Below, piece after piece: positions 36,205-43,391 of a stretch of 60,779 nucleotides of DNA. The notes under the pieces were generated by a model. That model saw nothing but the letters and a program-made list of their open reading frames with translations. It was not told where the DNA came from and searched no databases. The stretch is taken from positions 1-60,779 of the IMG/VR virus record IMGVR_UViG_3300032093_000138, one strand, 5' to 3'. Source of the DNA: a virus. The position numbers and the translations under genes were made by a program. Position 1 is the stretch's first letter, and the number at the start of each line of letters is the position of its first letter.

Positions 36205-36390
36205 ATGACATACAATATCGGTGAGTACGTTCAAATCGTCAATCACGCTGAGTCCGAATGTAATGGGCAGTATGGGTATATCAAAGAGATTCAAATCGGT
36301 TATGATGGCATGACCCGATTCTATACGGTCGAACTTGAAGATACCTACACCAAATGTACTTGTATCGACGATGAAATGATGGAAGGATAA
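36205..36390 (+). CDS. Small KOW/SH3-like protein (61 aa)
   Basis: IGEYVQIVNHAESECNGQYGYIKEI followed by FYTVELEDTYTKC has the strand pattern of a KOW/SH3 barrel. No obvious ribosome-binding site, so translation may be modest. Unknown role. Confidence 0.5.
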   Translation: MTYNIGEYVQIVNHAESECNGQYGYIKEIQIGYDGMTRFYTVELEDTYTKCTCIDDEMMEG

Positions 36391-36391
36391 A

Positions 36392-36460
36392 ATGCAAGCA
36401 GCAGGTACATTACTACTCATTGTTCTCGCCCTCGCGTATATCGCTTCGGCAGACGAATGA
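36392..36460 (+). CDS. Membrane micropeptide (22 aa)
   Basis: ATG one base after the previous stop, GGAAGG six bases upstream. Product is one hydrophobic helix (AGTLLLIVLALAYIA) with an acidic end. Placed directly before a strong terminator, so it is the last gene of the VWA/MoxR unit. Confidence 0.45.
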   Translation: MQAAGTLLLIVLALAYIASADE

Positions 36461-36467
36461 TACAAGG

Positions 36468-36508
36468 AAAGGGGGCCCGAAATCAAACGGGCTCCCTTTT
36501 CATTTTGT
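36468..36508 (+). terminator. Rho-independent terminator
   Basis: 12-bp stem AAAGGGGGCCCG/CGGGCTCCCTTT with one G-T pair, 8-nt loop, then TCATTTT. Ends the MoxR-containing transcript. Confidence 0.85.
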
Positions 36509-36591
36509 ACCGATAATCTTTTGAAAGTTATCGATGGTGGTTTAGTATTTATTATTAGATAGATATGACTTTTCAAACCTAATAAGTCGAT

Positions 36592-37356
36592 ATGAAACGA
36601 ATAGCAATATGCCTAGCAGGTAATCTTCGTAAATACGAACAGTTTCAAATAGAATGGATGAAGATCTCCTCGAATACAAATACTGATATTTTTTTGAGTA
36701 CATGGGACTTTACCGGAAAAAAATTAGGGGTCACCGATCCTTCGCACAAATCCTACCACGATTACAACTATAACGACACCATCCCATATAGTATAGATTT
36801 TTTAAAGACTAGAGGATTCATTGACGTAGAAATAGAACCGTTTTACCCAACATTTTATGAAAGGTTTGCAGAACAAATTCAACCGTTATGGTCCTATTAT
36901 CGATTATCGACTCCATACGATCCATATGTCGAAAGTATGAAGGGGATGCATCGTGAACATATGATTGCTTTTCTTTCGATGTGGTATAAACGATGGAAGG
37001 TATTTGACTTGTGTAATCTATATGCACGAACCCATAATATTACTTATGATATAGTGATGATGGGTAGACCTGATATTGTTCCACGACATATTGAGTATGA
37101 ATCAATAGTCGAAGACGCGATAAATGTTCGAGCTGGATATGACCAAGAGCAAGACTTTGATGACCATCTCGCTGTCGGTTCGTTTGACTTGATACGAGAA
37201 TATTCACTACTATATCCACGATTTGAATACGCTTGTCGTTACTGGCCGGTGCGTGTTGCTGAAAACCTTCACCAACCAACGGGGTACCTTCGAATCTATC
37301 TTGAACAACTCAACATCCCGATACATCTACATTCACCCTCAACTCTCAACTATTAG
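36592..37356 (+). CDS. Putative polysaccharide-type glycosyltransferase family protein
   Basis: 254 residues. ICLAGNLRKYE...DIFLSTWD at the N-terminus and MWYKRWKVFDL...YDIVMMGRPDI in the middle resemble the protein at 54423 (SGQPRN, DIFIHSW, YDMVLRIRFDF), so the two belong to one family. Pattern is that of capsule/LPS-associated proteins with a nucleotide-sugar-transferase-like fold. A weak promoter (TTGAAA-N16-TAGTAT) may lie upstream at about 36520-36547. Confidence 0.55.
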   Translation: MKRIAICLAGNLRKYEQFQIEWMKISSNTNTDIFLSTWDFTGKKLGVTDPSHKSYHDYNYNDTIPYSIDFLKTRGFIDVEIEPFYPTFYERFAEQIQPLWSYYRLSTPYDPYVESMKGMHREHMIAFLSMWYKRWKVFDLCNLYARTHNITYDIVMMGRPDIVPRHIEYESIVEDAINVRAGYDQEQDFDDHLAVGSFDLIREYSLLYPRFEYACRYWPVRVAENLHQPTGYLRIYLEQLNIPIHLHSPSTLNY

Positions 37357-37502
37357 ATCGTATTTTGTCGGGCAACCTTAATACATATATAAACAAGTAT
37401 ACACCAATATTCACCAGGCGTTTTTAAAAAATTTTTGACCCCACGAATTTCAAGCGTGTTGCTCATATACCGCTTGATCGTACCCTATGGAAAGAACCAG
37501 TT

Positions 37503-38162
37503 ATGACGATTAAGAATCCCAATGCCCCAACCGGTGGACGCCCACCTGCGAAACCGATTCTCCGTGCCGAAATCGAAGAAGCACAACGGCACACGAAGAG
37601 TAATAGCCAAGCCGCCAAGTATCTCAATGTCCCGTATAAACGCTATAAACAATATGCGGAGTTATACGGGTTGTTCGCCGGGCACTTGAACGTGCGGGGC
37701 GTCGGGATTGATAAAGGGTTTGGCAAGAAGCCAACCAGTATCCCGCTCCGTGATATCTTGTCGGGCAAACATCCTACCTATAGTCTCAGCAAACTGAAGA
37801 ATAGACTCATCGCCAGACAGAAACTATCAGAACACTGCGCACTCTGTGGATTCCACGAACGCCGCATTACGGATGGAAAAGTCCCCCTGATGTTATCATT
37901 CAAGGATGGCAACCGTAGTCATATGCAACTGGACAACCTGGAACTCCGCTGTTATAACTGTATGTTCCTCACTACTGGAGCACCAAGTGTCGTGTACAGG
38001 GGATATATGGAACGTTCACTCCGTGCGGATCTCCCACCATATACTCGACACTATGATACCGACCCCATCCCGGCCGATGCGATTGACCCCTCCGACGATC
38101 TCCCGACTTCCGATGTCACCCTCACGCCCGAGGAATTGGAAGCCCTCTATAATCCCGATTGA
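37503..38162 (+). CDS. HNH endonuclease with N-terminal helix-turn-helix
   Basis: 219 residues. NSQAAKYLNVPYKRYKQYAELYG (about 34-56) is a helix-turn-helix; HCALCGFHERR (near 111) and DNLELRCYNCMF (near 143) supply the two CxxC zinc knuckles of an HNH nuclease, with DGNRSH between. Probably a homing or mobile nuclease. Base use is more G/C-rich than the genes to its left. Confidence 0.78.
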   Translation: MTIKNPNAPTGGRPPAKPILRAEIEEAQRHTKSNSQAAKYLNVPYKRYKQYAELYGLFAGHLNVRGVGIDKGFGKKPTSIPLRDILSGKHPTYSLSKLKNRLIARQKLSEHCALCGFHERRITDGKVPLMLSFKDGNRSHMQLDNLELRCYNCMFLTTGAPSVVYRGYMERSLRADLPPYTRHYDTDPIPADAIDPSDDLPTSDVTLTPEELEALYNPD

Positions 38163-38187
38163 CCCCTTACCCTAATGGACCCCACGA

Positions 38188-38385
38188 ATGGATGAACACA
38201 CACTACTCCGATATCAAGAAGCGCAAGGCATGGATCTCTATGACTTTTTCCATGATGAACCTACGGATACCCCATCACATACAATCTCATTAGACTATGT
38301 GACGGAGCAGGTTCAACAGCTGACGGAACGCTTGCTTACCCATAGTCAAAACCTCGATGGCACTAGCCTCCCCATCGCGGAGTAA
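38188..38385 (+). CDS. Small unknown protein (65 aa)
   Basis: Short acidic protein (EHTLLRYQEAQGMDLYDFF) in the same transcript direction as the HNH gene. Helical. Probably real because of context, but unsupported by any family. Confidence 0.45.
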   Translation: MDEHTLLRYQEAQGMDLYDFFHDEPTDTPSHTISLDYVTEQVQQLTERLLTHSQNLDGTSLPIAE

Positions 38386-38446
38386 GCACTTTTTCCTAGA
38401 GAGACGCCTAGCCCTATAGGCGCTCGACTGCGCCCCCTTCTACGAG

Positions 38447-38482
38447 CGGTTCCCAACGTTCCACACGCTGGGAGCCGTTGTT
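38447..38482 (+). terminator. Possible terminator after the HNH operon
   Basis: 9-bp stem CGGTTCCCA/TGGGAGCCG with one wobble pair, 13-nt loop, followed by TTGTTCG. The tail is U-poor, so efficiency is uncertain. Confidence 0.45.
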
Positions 38483-38494
38483 CGTGCCGGCCCA

Positions 38495-38552
38495 CCACAC
38501 GCCACACCACGTTACACGGCGTCCCACACGCTACACAACGTGGGGCGTGTGG
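38495..38552. repeat. Long imperfect inverted repeat
   Basis: CCACACGCC (38495-38503) pairs with GGCGTGTGG (38544-38552), and inside it ACGTT (38509-38513) with AACGT (38537-38541). Surrounded by further CACAC/GTGTG repeats. Confidence 0.6.
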
Positions 38553-38574
38553 GGAACGTGGGGGCGGAGAGGGC

Positions 38575-38591
38575 TATGTTTTATCATCGTT
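38575..38591. repeat. 17-bp direct repeat, copy 1
   Basis: TATGTTTTATCATCGTT; identical copy at 38746-38762 and a partial GTTTTATCACG at 38773. Confidence 0.8.
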
Positions 38592-38745
38592 GTGGTATGG
38601 TGTGGCGTGGTACATATGGGGTGCGTGATGTATACGTGCTGGTGTAATGGCTGAAGGATGATTATATACATGTGTGGTAGTAAGGGTGCCCGCAAACGAT
38701 GACGATATACATACGAAAGGCTATACACATATGACTATATAGGAA

Positions 38746-38762
38746 TATGTTTTATCATCGTT
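38746..38762. repeat. 17-bp direct repeat, copy 2
   Basis: Exact copy of the element at 38575-38591, 171 bases apart, in the same orientation. Confidence 0.8.
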
Positions 38763-38794
38763 CGAGGGTAGCGTTTTATCACGCCGCCGGCAGG

Positions 38795-38834
38795 CAAGAA
38801 AAAACCCCACCTGGCGGAAGTGCCAGATGGGGTT
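38795..38834 (-). terminator. Rho-independent terminator for the leftward block
   Basis: On the minus strand: AACCCCATCTGGC, 6-nt loop, GCCAGGTGGGGTT with one mismatch, then a TTTTTTCTTG tail. Closes the leftward early-type block. Confidence 0.85.
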
Positions 38835-38946
38835 GATTGATTACCGGCCGTATGTGGTGCGGTATCGTTGGGTGAGGAGACGCACCAGCGTGACGAGCGG
38901 GTGCGTGAACCCCCTGCGGGGATTATATCGGATATACATGGTCATA

Positions 38947-39258
38947 TTAAAAGGGAAGATCTTCACCCGGATCGTTGTCCACGGCGTTACGGGCCTCGAC
39001 CAGCCCGAGATTGAATGCGGCACGGACAATCTTGATCTTGTCCAATCGGGAGAGATTGGTATTGCGGAGGGTGCCAATCAACGTCTGGAGATTGGAAACG
39101 TCCGACTTCGGGGCCGGCGTGTGGAGGAGTGTAGCACGGAGTGACAGCACTTCCTGTTCGAGGAGCTCCATATATCGCTCGTTGATGAGCTGATCCATCT
39201 TGATGCGGATGTCGTCGGAGGCCTGATTGCGCAACTGCCAAAGGAGATCGTAATTCAT
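38947..39258 (-). CDS. Protein with ribosomal L7/L12 C-terminal-like motif
   Basis: 103 residues. The C-terminal segment DKIKIVRAAFNLGLVEARNAVD is the helix-turn motif of the L7/L12 C-terminal domain, which in ribosomes contacts translation GTPases. A helical N-terminus precedes it. An in-frame ATG at 39291 would overlap the upstream gene by 20 bases; neither start has a clear ribosome-binding site. Last gene of the leftward block. Confidence 0.65.
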   Translation of the reverse strand: MNYDLLWQLRNQASDDIRIKMDQLINERYMELLEQEVLSLRATLLHTPAPKSDVSNLQTLIGTLRNTNLSRLDKIKIVRAAFNLGLVEARNAVDNDPGEDLPF

Positions 39259-39271
39259 GTTGGGTACCGTA

Positions 39272-39481
39272 TTAGGAGTGACTTGAACCATCGGGGAGAA
39301 CAGCGATTACCATACTGCCAACGTCAATGAGAAACTCATCGGGAAAGCCCAGCGGGGAGCTGACGGTAATGGTATGAGGAAGATTAAAACGATGAGCGAT
39401 ATCGCAGGCTTTCTCGAACTGCGGGACGGTCATATGTGCGGGGTATCCCGTGCGATACTGAAAGCGATGAACAGGCATCAT
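39272..39481 (-). CDS. Small unknown protein (69 aa)
   Basis: Starts one base after the previous stop with GGAG upstream; ATGATG gives two possible starts. Alpha/beta content with FEKACDIAHRFNLPHTITV. No family recognised. Confidence 0.55.
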   Translation of the reverse strand: MMPVHRFQYRTGYPAHMTVPQFEKACDIAHRFNLPHTITVSSPLGFPDEFLIDVGSMVIAVLPDGSSHS

Positions 39482-39482
39482 A

Positions 39483-39749
39483 TTAGGGCTCCATGTTGGA
39501 GATGAGAGTAATAAAGGCTGCCACATCACCAGTAGTGCAGTAGCCCTTCACGGTGTCACCATCTTCGAACTTGTACCAGTTCCGTGCCGCGTCCCAGGCG
39601 GCAATCTCAGCGGAATTGGCCTTCTCACACTTCGTTCCAATCAGTTGACCGTAGTTGGACGAATACGTGCAGGCACCCCACTGGACACTGACCGTCCAAC
39701 CATTGCCGAACGTCATCTGAAACCCCGAACCACGGGTAATCTTAAACAT
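39483..39749 (-). CDS. Conserved small phage protein (88 aa)
   Basis: FKITRGSGFQMTFGNGWTVSVQWGA is a pattern I recall from small conserved proteins of many phages; the C-terminal part contains KGYCTTGDVAAFI. Strong GGAGGAG ribosome-binding site. Function unknown. Confidence 0.65.
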   Translation of the reverse strand: MFKITRGSGFQMTFGNGWTVSVQWGACTYSSNYGQLIGTKCEKANSAEIAAWDAARNWYKFEDGDTVKGYCTTGDVAAFITLISNMEP

Positions 39750-39780
39750 CTTCTAGCTCCTCCAGGAGTTGATTGTCATT

Positions 39781-40323
39781 TTATCGTACCGCCCACTTGC
39801 TCGGACGGGAACCGAACGCGAAGGTCGGATCGTCCTCTGATGGGGTAATGGTGACCGTCATCGTGATGGTGTTGCCCTTCTGAGCGTTGGACCCATTCGG
39901 GAGACTCACCCAGAGCTTCATCCCTTCGGGCGTCTGACCCAGAATCTTGGGACCGAACATCCGCTCCTTGATGGCGAGAATCTCGAGCGTGACCTGCCGG
40001 CGTTCCTTGGTCCAGATGTAGTTATTCTGGATCAGGTGCTGCTTCTGACTCTCTCGAGCCTCCCACCGCTGACGACCGGAGATCGTGGCTTCGGTGAACT
40101 TCCGACGAGCGAACTCATACTGCTTCGGCGTCAGCCCACCCCACTGGCGGAGACTGTCCGTGATGAACCGCGGTGGGGTGCCGTACCACTTGAAGAAGTT
40201 AGTACGTTCCGTCTCGTCCTGAATAGACTCGACGAAATCGACCCCCAGCCACACACGGAACAGAAGGTCACCCTTGGTCTGGGCGTCAAACTCGTTACGG
40301 CGACGAAGAAAAGCCTTGGTCAT
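39781..40323 (-). CDS. Unknown protein (180 aa)
   Basis: Basic, helix-rich N-terminal two thirds (GGLTPKQYEFARRKF) and a short beta C-terminus. No motif identified. It lies 33 bases downstream of a tRNA-Lys gene on the same strand. Confidence 0.6.
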   Translation of the reverse strand: MTKAFLRRRNEFDAQTKGDLLFRVWLGVDFVESIQDETERTNFFKWYGTPPRFITDSLRQWGGLTPKQYEFARRKFTEATISGRQRWEARESQKQHLIQNNYIWTKERRQVTLEILAIKERMFGPKILGQTPEGMKLWVSLPNGSNAQKGNTITMTVTITPSEDDPTFAFGSRPSKWAVR

Positions 40324-40356
40324 ATATCCTTTTGGAAGAAGTGATGTAAAGTGAAG

Positions 40357-40428
40357 TGCACCGCCTGGGACTCGAACCCAGAACCTAGAGGTTAAAAGCC
40401 ACTTGCTCTACCATTGAGCTAACGGTGC
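40357..40428 (-). tRNA. tRNA-Lys (TTT)
   Basis: 72-nt cloverleaf; acceptor GCACCGT/GCGGTGC, loop CTTTTAA, T-arm GGTTCGA. 3' CCA is not encoded. Isolated from the main array. Confidence 0.93.
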
Positions 40429-40477
40429 GTGTACCCCTAATATTTAGCGAGGTCTAGGGATAATCCTCGTCGTACCA

Positions 40478-40654
40478 TTATCCTAACATTAGATCTACAT
40501 CGTCAATACCCCATCCATCGCCGGCCGGGTCATACTCTCGAGCGGGTTCTGGGGTTGGGTTCCGTACATCATTCATTACATTTGCCGATTCATTCAACCA
40601 ACTGTCATACACTTCCTCACATTGCACCTGCGTGTCGAAATCATCGATGTCCAT
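40478..40654 (-). CDS. Small acidic protein (58 aa)
   Basis: MDIDDFDTQVQCEEVYDSW start, overall very acidic, ending GWGIDDVDLMLG. ATG overlaps the upstream stop (TAATG). Unknown function; acidic small proteins in early blocks can be host-takeover or DNA-mimic factors, which is only a possibility here. Confidence 0.6.
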   Translation of the reverse strand: MDIDDFDTQVQCEEVYDSWLNESANVMNDVRNPTPEPAREYDPAGDGWGIDDVDLMLG

Positions 40655-40800
40655 TACTTGCCTCGGGACTTAAGGGTGGCTTTCCGAATCTTGAGTGCTG
40701 CCTTCTTCACACGAGCCCGCTCCTTCTTGTTCTCTTTCAGCCAATCGTTGAACTCTTTCTTGGCTTCCTTCATAATCTGCTTGTATTCAGCGTTGGTCAT
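40654..40800 (-). CDS. Small basic helical protein (48 aa)
   Basis: Lys/Arg-rich single helix (KEAKKEFNDWLKENKKERARVKK). ATGA overlap with the gene before and TAATG with the gene after, so tightly coupled. It forms a basic/acidic pair with the next gene. Confidence 0.6.
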   Translation of the reverse strand: MTNAEYKQIMKEAKKEFNDWLKENKKERARVKKAALKIRKATLKSRGK

Positions 40801-41120
40801 CGGATGGTAATCTTGTAGAGGTAAGAACCATAGGGGTCAATCCGATTCTGGAGCTCGTCCATATCAGAGAGAAGGTTAAATCGAACGCCCTTAGCGGGAG
40901 CCTTCCAACTGGCGGCCTTCAAGAGATTGCCCGTCTTATTCTCAATGAAGGAGTGAACCGACCGGTTACTGTCACCAGCGACAACGACCTTCGTGTACTT
41001 CGAACCACGTTGGAGCTCTACACGCTCATCGAAGTTGTGATTCATCTGTCGGTCACGCTCTCGAAGAGTGTTCTGGAGAAGCGTGGCGTAGTTCGTGATG
41101 GCGGTTTCGATGGTGTTCAT
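40797..41120 (-). CDS. Unknown protein (107 aa)
   Basis: Start at 41120 immediately after the TAA of the 33-residue gene upstream; a longer frame reaching 41180 overlaps that gene and is not preferred. KYTKVVVAGDSNRSVHSFI and GNLLKAASWKAPAKGVRF suggest an alpha/beta domain often seen in small phage proteins. Confidence 0.6.
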   Translation of the reverse strand: MNTIETAITNYATLLQNTLRERDRQMNHNFDERVELQRGSKYTKVVVAGDSNRSVHSFIENKTGNLLKAASWKAPAKGVRFNLLSDMDELQNRIDPYGSYLYKITIR

Positions 41121-41121
41121 A

Positions 41122-41223
41122 TTATCGGCCCAGAACACCGTCGATAAGGGACCGCTTCTCCTCGTAGGAGAGATCCTCACGGCGGAGGATGTCGTTGATG
41201 CGCTCTTCGATAGTCTTGGTCAT
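41122..41223 (-). CDS. Micropeptide (33 aa)
   Basis: ATG with GGAG upstream; sequence MTKTIEERINDILRRED... ends GVLGR. Spans the gap between two genes exactly (stop, one base, next ATG), which supports its reality. Confidence 0.5.
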   Translation of the reverse strand: MTKTIEERINDILRREDLSYEEKRSLIDGVLGR

Positions 41224-41245
41224 GCTGTTCTCCGTGTTGGTTTGG

Positions 41246-41455
41246 TTAGACTTGAGCGGTCGGGTGGAGCACCATCAGGAGCTCCTCAGCCCCGTACACT
41301 TTGGGAAGGTCACACTCTTCACACTCGTAGCGTCGAGCGTCCGGCTCAATCCCGTAGTGCTCAGCACCACAGGCGATACAGAACCCCATGTCCTCGCCGG
41401 ACTCTACAGCCTCGATGAGCTGGTCGAACGTGATAGTCGAATGAATACGAGCCAT
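41246..41455 (-). CDS. Zinc-finger protein (69 aa)
   Basis: GFCIACGAEHYGIEPDARRYECEECDLPKVYGAEEL: two CxxC pairs 18 residues apart form one zinc site. A familiar small phage protein type. GAGGA ribosome-binding site. Confidence 0.7.
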   Translation of the reverse strand: MARIHSTITFDQLIEAVESGEDMGFCIACGAEHYGIEPDARRYECEECDLPKVYGAEELLMVLHPTAQV

Positions 41456-41469
41456 TGTGTTGTTTCCTC

Positions 41470-41877
41470 TTACTTGGTGATGGTGTAGGGCGTCTGCCAG
41501 TTACCAACGTTAACGTGGTAGTAGTAGGCGGTGTCGAAGTAGTCAATCTGAGCGTCACTATTGTCGTACCAATCGCCCGACTTGAGAGCGGTGATGACTT
41601 CCTTTAGGAAGTGATAACTCTCACCACCGTAGTGCTCTTGGAACCAGTAGGGATTGATATCAAGTGAATAGTGCTTTCGGAGCTCTTCCTTCGGAATGTC
41701 GGGGCGGCCCGAACGGTCCTGATTAAAGTCACCGATGAAGTCAATCGGACCAGACTTGATGGTTAGCGTGATGCTGAGTCGGTCAGTCTTGAGCGACCCC
41801 TTGACGCCGTACTTCTTGAGAATCGGCTTCACCTTCTCAGCGATCTTCTTCTTTCGGTCCTGATTCATATACGCCAT
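41470..41877 (-). CDS. LPD29-like conserved phage protein (135 aa)
   Basis: AYMNQDRKKKIAEKVKPILKKYGVKGSL near the N-terminus and GDWYDNSDAQIDYFDTAYYY near the C-terminus match a domain widespread in phages and plasmids (large polyvalent protein-associated domain 29 by recall). Molecular function unknown. Confidence 0.7.
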   Translation of the reverse strand: MAYMNQDRKKKIAEKVKPILKKYGVKGSLKTDRLSITLTIKSGPIDFIGDFNQDRSGRPDIPKEELRKHYSLDINPYWFQEHYGGESYHFLKEVITALKSGDWYDNSDAQIDYFDTAYYYHVNVGNWQTPYTITK

Positions 41878-41878
41878 C

Positions 41879-42055
41879 TTACTTGGTTTCCTTTGAGAGA
41901 ATGTCCACTGCGTTCATCATCGCATCAGCGAGATGTTTGTCGTACTGTCCTATCTCCTTGATTGCCTTGCGGAGTTCACGGAGATTTTTCATTTGAGCCG
42001 TCTTACTCATCGGCTTCGGTTTACGTTTGATTGTCGGATTGTAGAAGAGTGCCAT
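41879..42055 (-). CDS. Small basic helical protein (58 aa)
   Basis: MALFYNPTIKRKPKPMSKTA followed by a helix (QMKNLRELRKAIKEIGQY). It starts at 42055 in a one-base overlap with the stop codon of the upstream gene and leaves one base to the next, so it fits the operon exactly. Confidence 0.55.
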   Translation of the reverse strand: MALFYNPTIKRKPKPMSKTAQMKNLRELRKAIKEIGQYDKHLADAMMNAVDILSKETK

Positions 42056-42249
42056 TAGTAGAGATTGACATTAGAAGGATTTTCATTCACCCAAGCCATC
42101 CAACCCATTAAGATTGCCTTGGCCTCTTTTCTACCGATATCGAAATCCTCTTCGAGATAGGGAGTCGCACCGAACATATTGGTGACGCCAGACTCACGAA
42201 GGTTATTGAGATAGATGTACTCTAGACGATGTTTCTGAAAGTTACTCAT
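42055..42249 (-). CDS. Conserved small phage protein (64 aa)
   Basis: YIYLNNLRESGVTNMFGATPYLEEDFDIGRKEAKAIL is a pattern common to small phage proteins with a helix-turn-helix-like C-terminal half. One-base overlap with the previous and next genes (TAATG). Confidence 0.7.
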   Translation of the reverse strand: MSNFQKHRLEYIYLNNLRESGVTNMFGATPYLEEDFDIGRKEAKAILMGWMAWVNENPSNVNLY

Positions 42250-42485
42250 TAGACTCGCTCGATGAGGAAGTGATTACGGAACTTCTTGAACTCCGAACGG
42301 GAGAGCTTGAACCCGTGCTTTCGAAGGTTCCGAAGGTTCTCTACGGAACCGAAGGCCCGAAGAGCGGACTCCTTGTTCTTTCGATTGTAAACAAACGAGG
42401 TGAAGGTGTCCACCGTGATGTCGGTGGAGTTGCGAGTGCGAATCTCGCGGGGAATTTCGACGACGATCTTGTAGTTGTACTTCAT
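42249..42485 (-). CDS. Small basic protein (78 aa)
   Basis: First protein gene after the promoter at 42731. Beta N-terminus (YKIVVEIPREIR) and basic helical C-terminus (LRKHGFKLSRSEFKKF). No family recognised. Confidence 0.55.
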   Translation of the reverse strand: MKYNYKIVVEIPREIRTRNSTDITVDTFTSFVYNRKNKESALRAFGSVENLRNLRKHGFKLSRSEFKKFRNHFLIERV

Positions 42486-42524
42486 ACGTTGTTGTCCTTG
42501 TGTTGTGGTGTGGTATTTGGTGAG

Positions 42525-42596
42525 TAGCCCTAACGGGAATCGAACCCGTCTCTCGACCTTGAAAGGGTCGCGTCCTAACCGATAGACGATAGGGCC
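42525..42596 (-). tRNA. tRNA-Glu (TTC)
   Basis: 72-nt cloverleaf; acceptor GGCCCTA/TAGGGCT (one G-U), anticodon loop CTTTCAA, T-arm GGTTCGA. Encoded at the start of a protein-coding transcript. Confidence 0.93.
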
Positions 42597-42730
42597 GTGG
42601 TCCTACATCGTGTCACACGGGTCCGGAATGGACATCGGACCCGTCACACGTTCAACCTTCGGTTTTCAATCAGCCATCGGTTTTGGCGTTCCGATGGGGT
42701 CAGGAACCGTCGTTCCCGAACCACTCCCTA
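42597..42730 (-). other. Leader of the 42.7-kb promoter with internal stem-loop
   Basis: About 130 bases between promoter and tRNA-Glu without a gene. A perfect 9-bp stem ACGGGTCCG/CGGACCCGT at 42617-42644 is flanked by GTCACAC on the left and a shared GTCACAC overlap on the right. Function unknown. Confidence 0.5.
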
Positions 42731-42759
42731 ATATTAACCAATTAAAACCCCCATGTCAA
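42731..42759 (-). promoter_or_regulatory. Sigma-70 promoter (module 3)
   Basis: On the minus strand TTGACA (42759-42754), 17-bp spacer, TAATAT (42736-42731). Preceded without gap by the inverted repeat at 42760. Confidence 0.85.
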
Positions 42760-42802
42760 GGGGGCGTAAGGCATTGAAAATCATAGCCTTATGCGCACCC
42801 CC
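42760..42802 (-). repeat. Inverted repeat abutting a promoter (module 3, imperfect)
   Basis: Arms share GTAAGGC/GCCTTA(T/C) and GGGGG/CCCCC; one arm has a 4-base insertion. Read toward the promoter, the loop is TATGATTTTCAAT, the exact reverse complement of the loop in module 4. Confidence 0.85.
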
Positions 42803-42879
42803 TCGGGACGGATCCCCAGTTTTCGGGGTTTATTCGGGTTTTTTCTTCGGTTTTCGTTCGGGTTTGTGGTACCTTATAA
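42803..42879. other. T-rich repetitive spacer
   Basis: No gene. Several near-repeats of CGGTTTT, CGGGTTT and TTCGGTTTTCG. It separates the terminator at 42880 from the promoter module. Confidence 0.5.
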
Positions 42880-42916
42880 AGAGATCCCCGCAGGGGAGTA
42901 CCGTGCGGGGATCTAT
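42880..42916 (-). terminator. Hairpin after the 43-kb genes, probable terminator
   Basis: Perfect 11-bp stem AGATCCCCGCA/TGCGGGGATCT with an 11-nt loop, right after the last gene of the unit. The minus-strand tail CTTTATAAGG is U-poor, so it may be only partial. Confidence 0.55.
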
Positions 42917-42920
42917 TTAG

Positions 42921-43130
42921 TTACTTATTGTTACTATTGAACGACACGCTCTTGAACAGAATCGTGGACAAGAAGTTGATAGCGACAGCCTGCCAGAGAT
43001 CGATCGTGGGAAGATTGAAGAGGTCCGGCATCAGAAAGTTCCAGGTCCACATCGTCGGGAAGGCCAGTAGTAGAACCAACCCGAACATCATTGCCACCAG
43101 TGCCAGTATACCAGCGATAACATCAGACAT
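42921..43130 (-). CDS. Small two-pass membrane protein (69 aa)
   Basis: Hydrophobic segments at about 4-27 and 46-60 flank MWTWNFLMPDLFNLPTIDLWQA, a motif I recall from small conserved phage membrane proteins. CGGAG ribosome-binding site. Confidence 0.65.
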   Translation of the reverse strand: MSDVIAGILALVAMMFGLVLLLAFPTMWTWNFLMPDLFNLPTIDLWQAVAINFLSTILFKSVSFNSNNK

Positions 43131-43132
43131 AG

Positions 43133-43390
43133 TTACTCCGTGAGTGCGGTAAGGAGACGTTCGAGCTTCTTTCGTTCCGCCAACATCTTATCAATACGAG
43201 CCTGGAGATCGGTCACGGTGCTGTCAATCTCGTGAATACGCCGTGGAGCGTTCTCTTCCACCATACGAATTAGGTTCACATCAGATCCCCCGAGCAGATG
43301 CTGTGGGGGCGTTGGAATGAGTGGAGCGTGATCAATGATATCATTCGGAAGCGGTGGAGGTGTCGTCTTACGCTTGAAGATAAGTCCCAT
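43133..43390 (-). CDS. Small coiled-coil protein (85 aa)
   Basis: Basic start, Pro-rich linker (TTPPPLPN), then a heptad-like helix (IDSTVTDLQARIDKMLAERKKLERLL). Probably oligomeric; function unknown. Confidence 0.6.
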   Translation of the reverse strand: MGLIFKRKTTPPPLPNDIIDHAPLIPTPPQHLLGGSDVNLIRMVEENAPRRIHEIDSTVTDLQARIDKMLAERKKLERLLTALTE

Positions 43391-43391
43391 A

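Larger units (their letters stand above)
38386..38946. other. Gene-free repeat-rich gap between convergent blocks
   Basis: About 560 bases with no convincing gene. It holds a stem-loop at 38447, an imperfect long inverted repeat at 38495-38552, GTG/CAC-rich low-complexity sequence, two copies of a 17-bp direct repeat (38575 and 38746), a partial third (38773) and a leftward terminator (38796). Could be a replication or regulatory locus. Confidence 0.6.
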
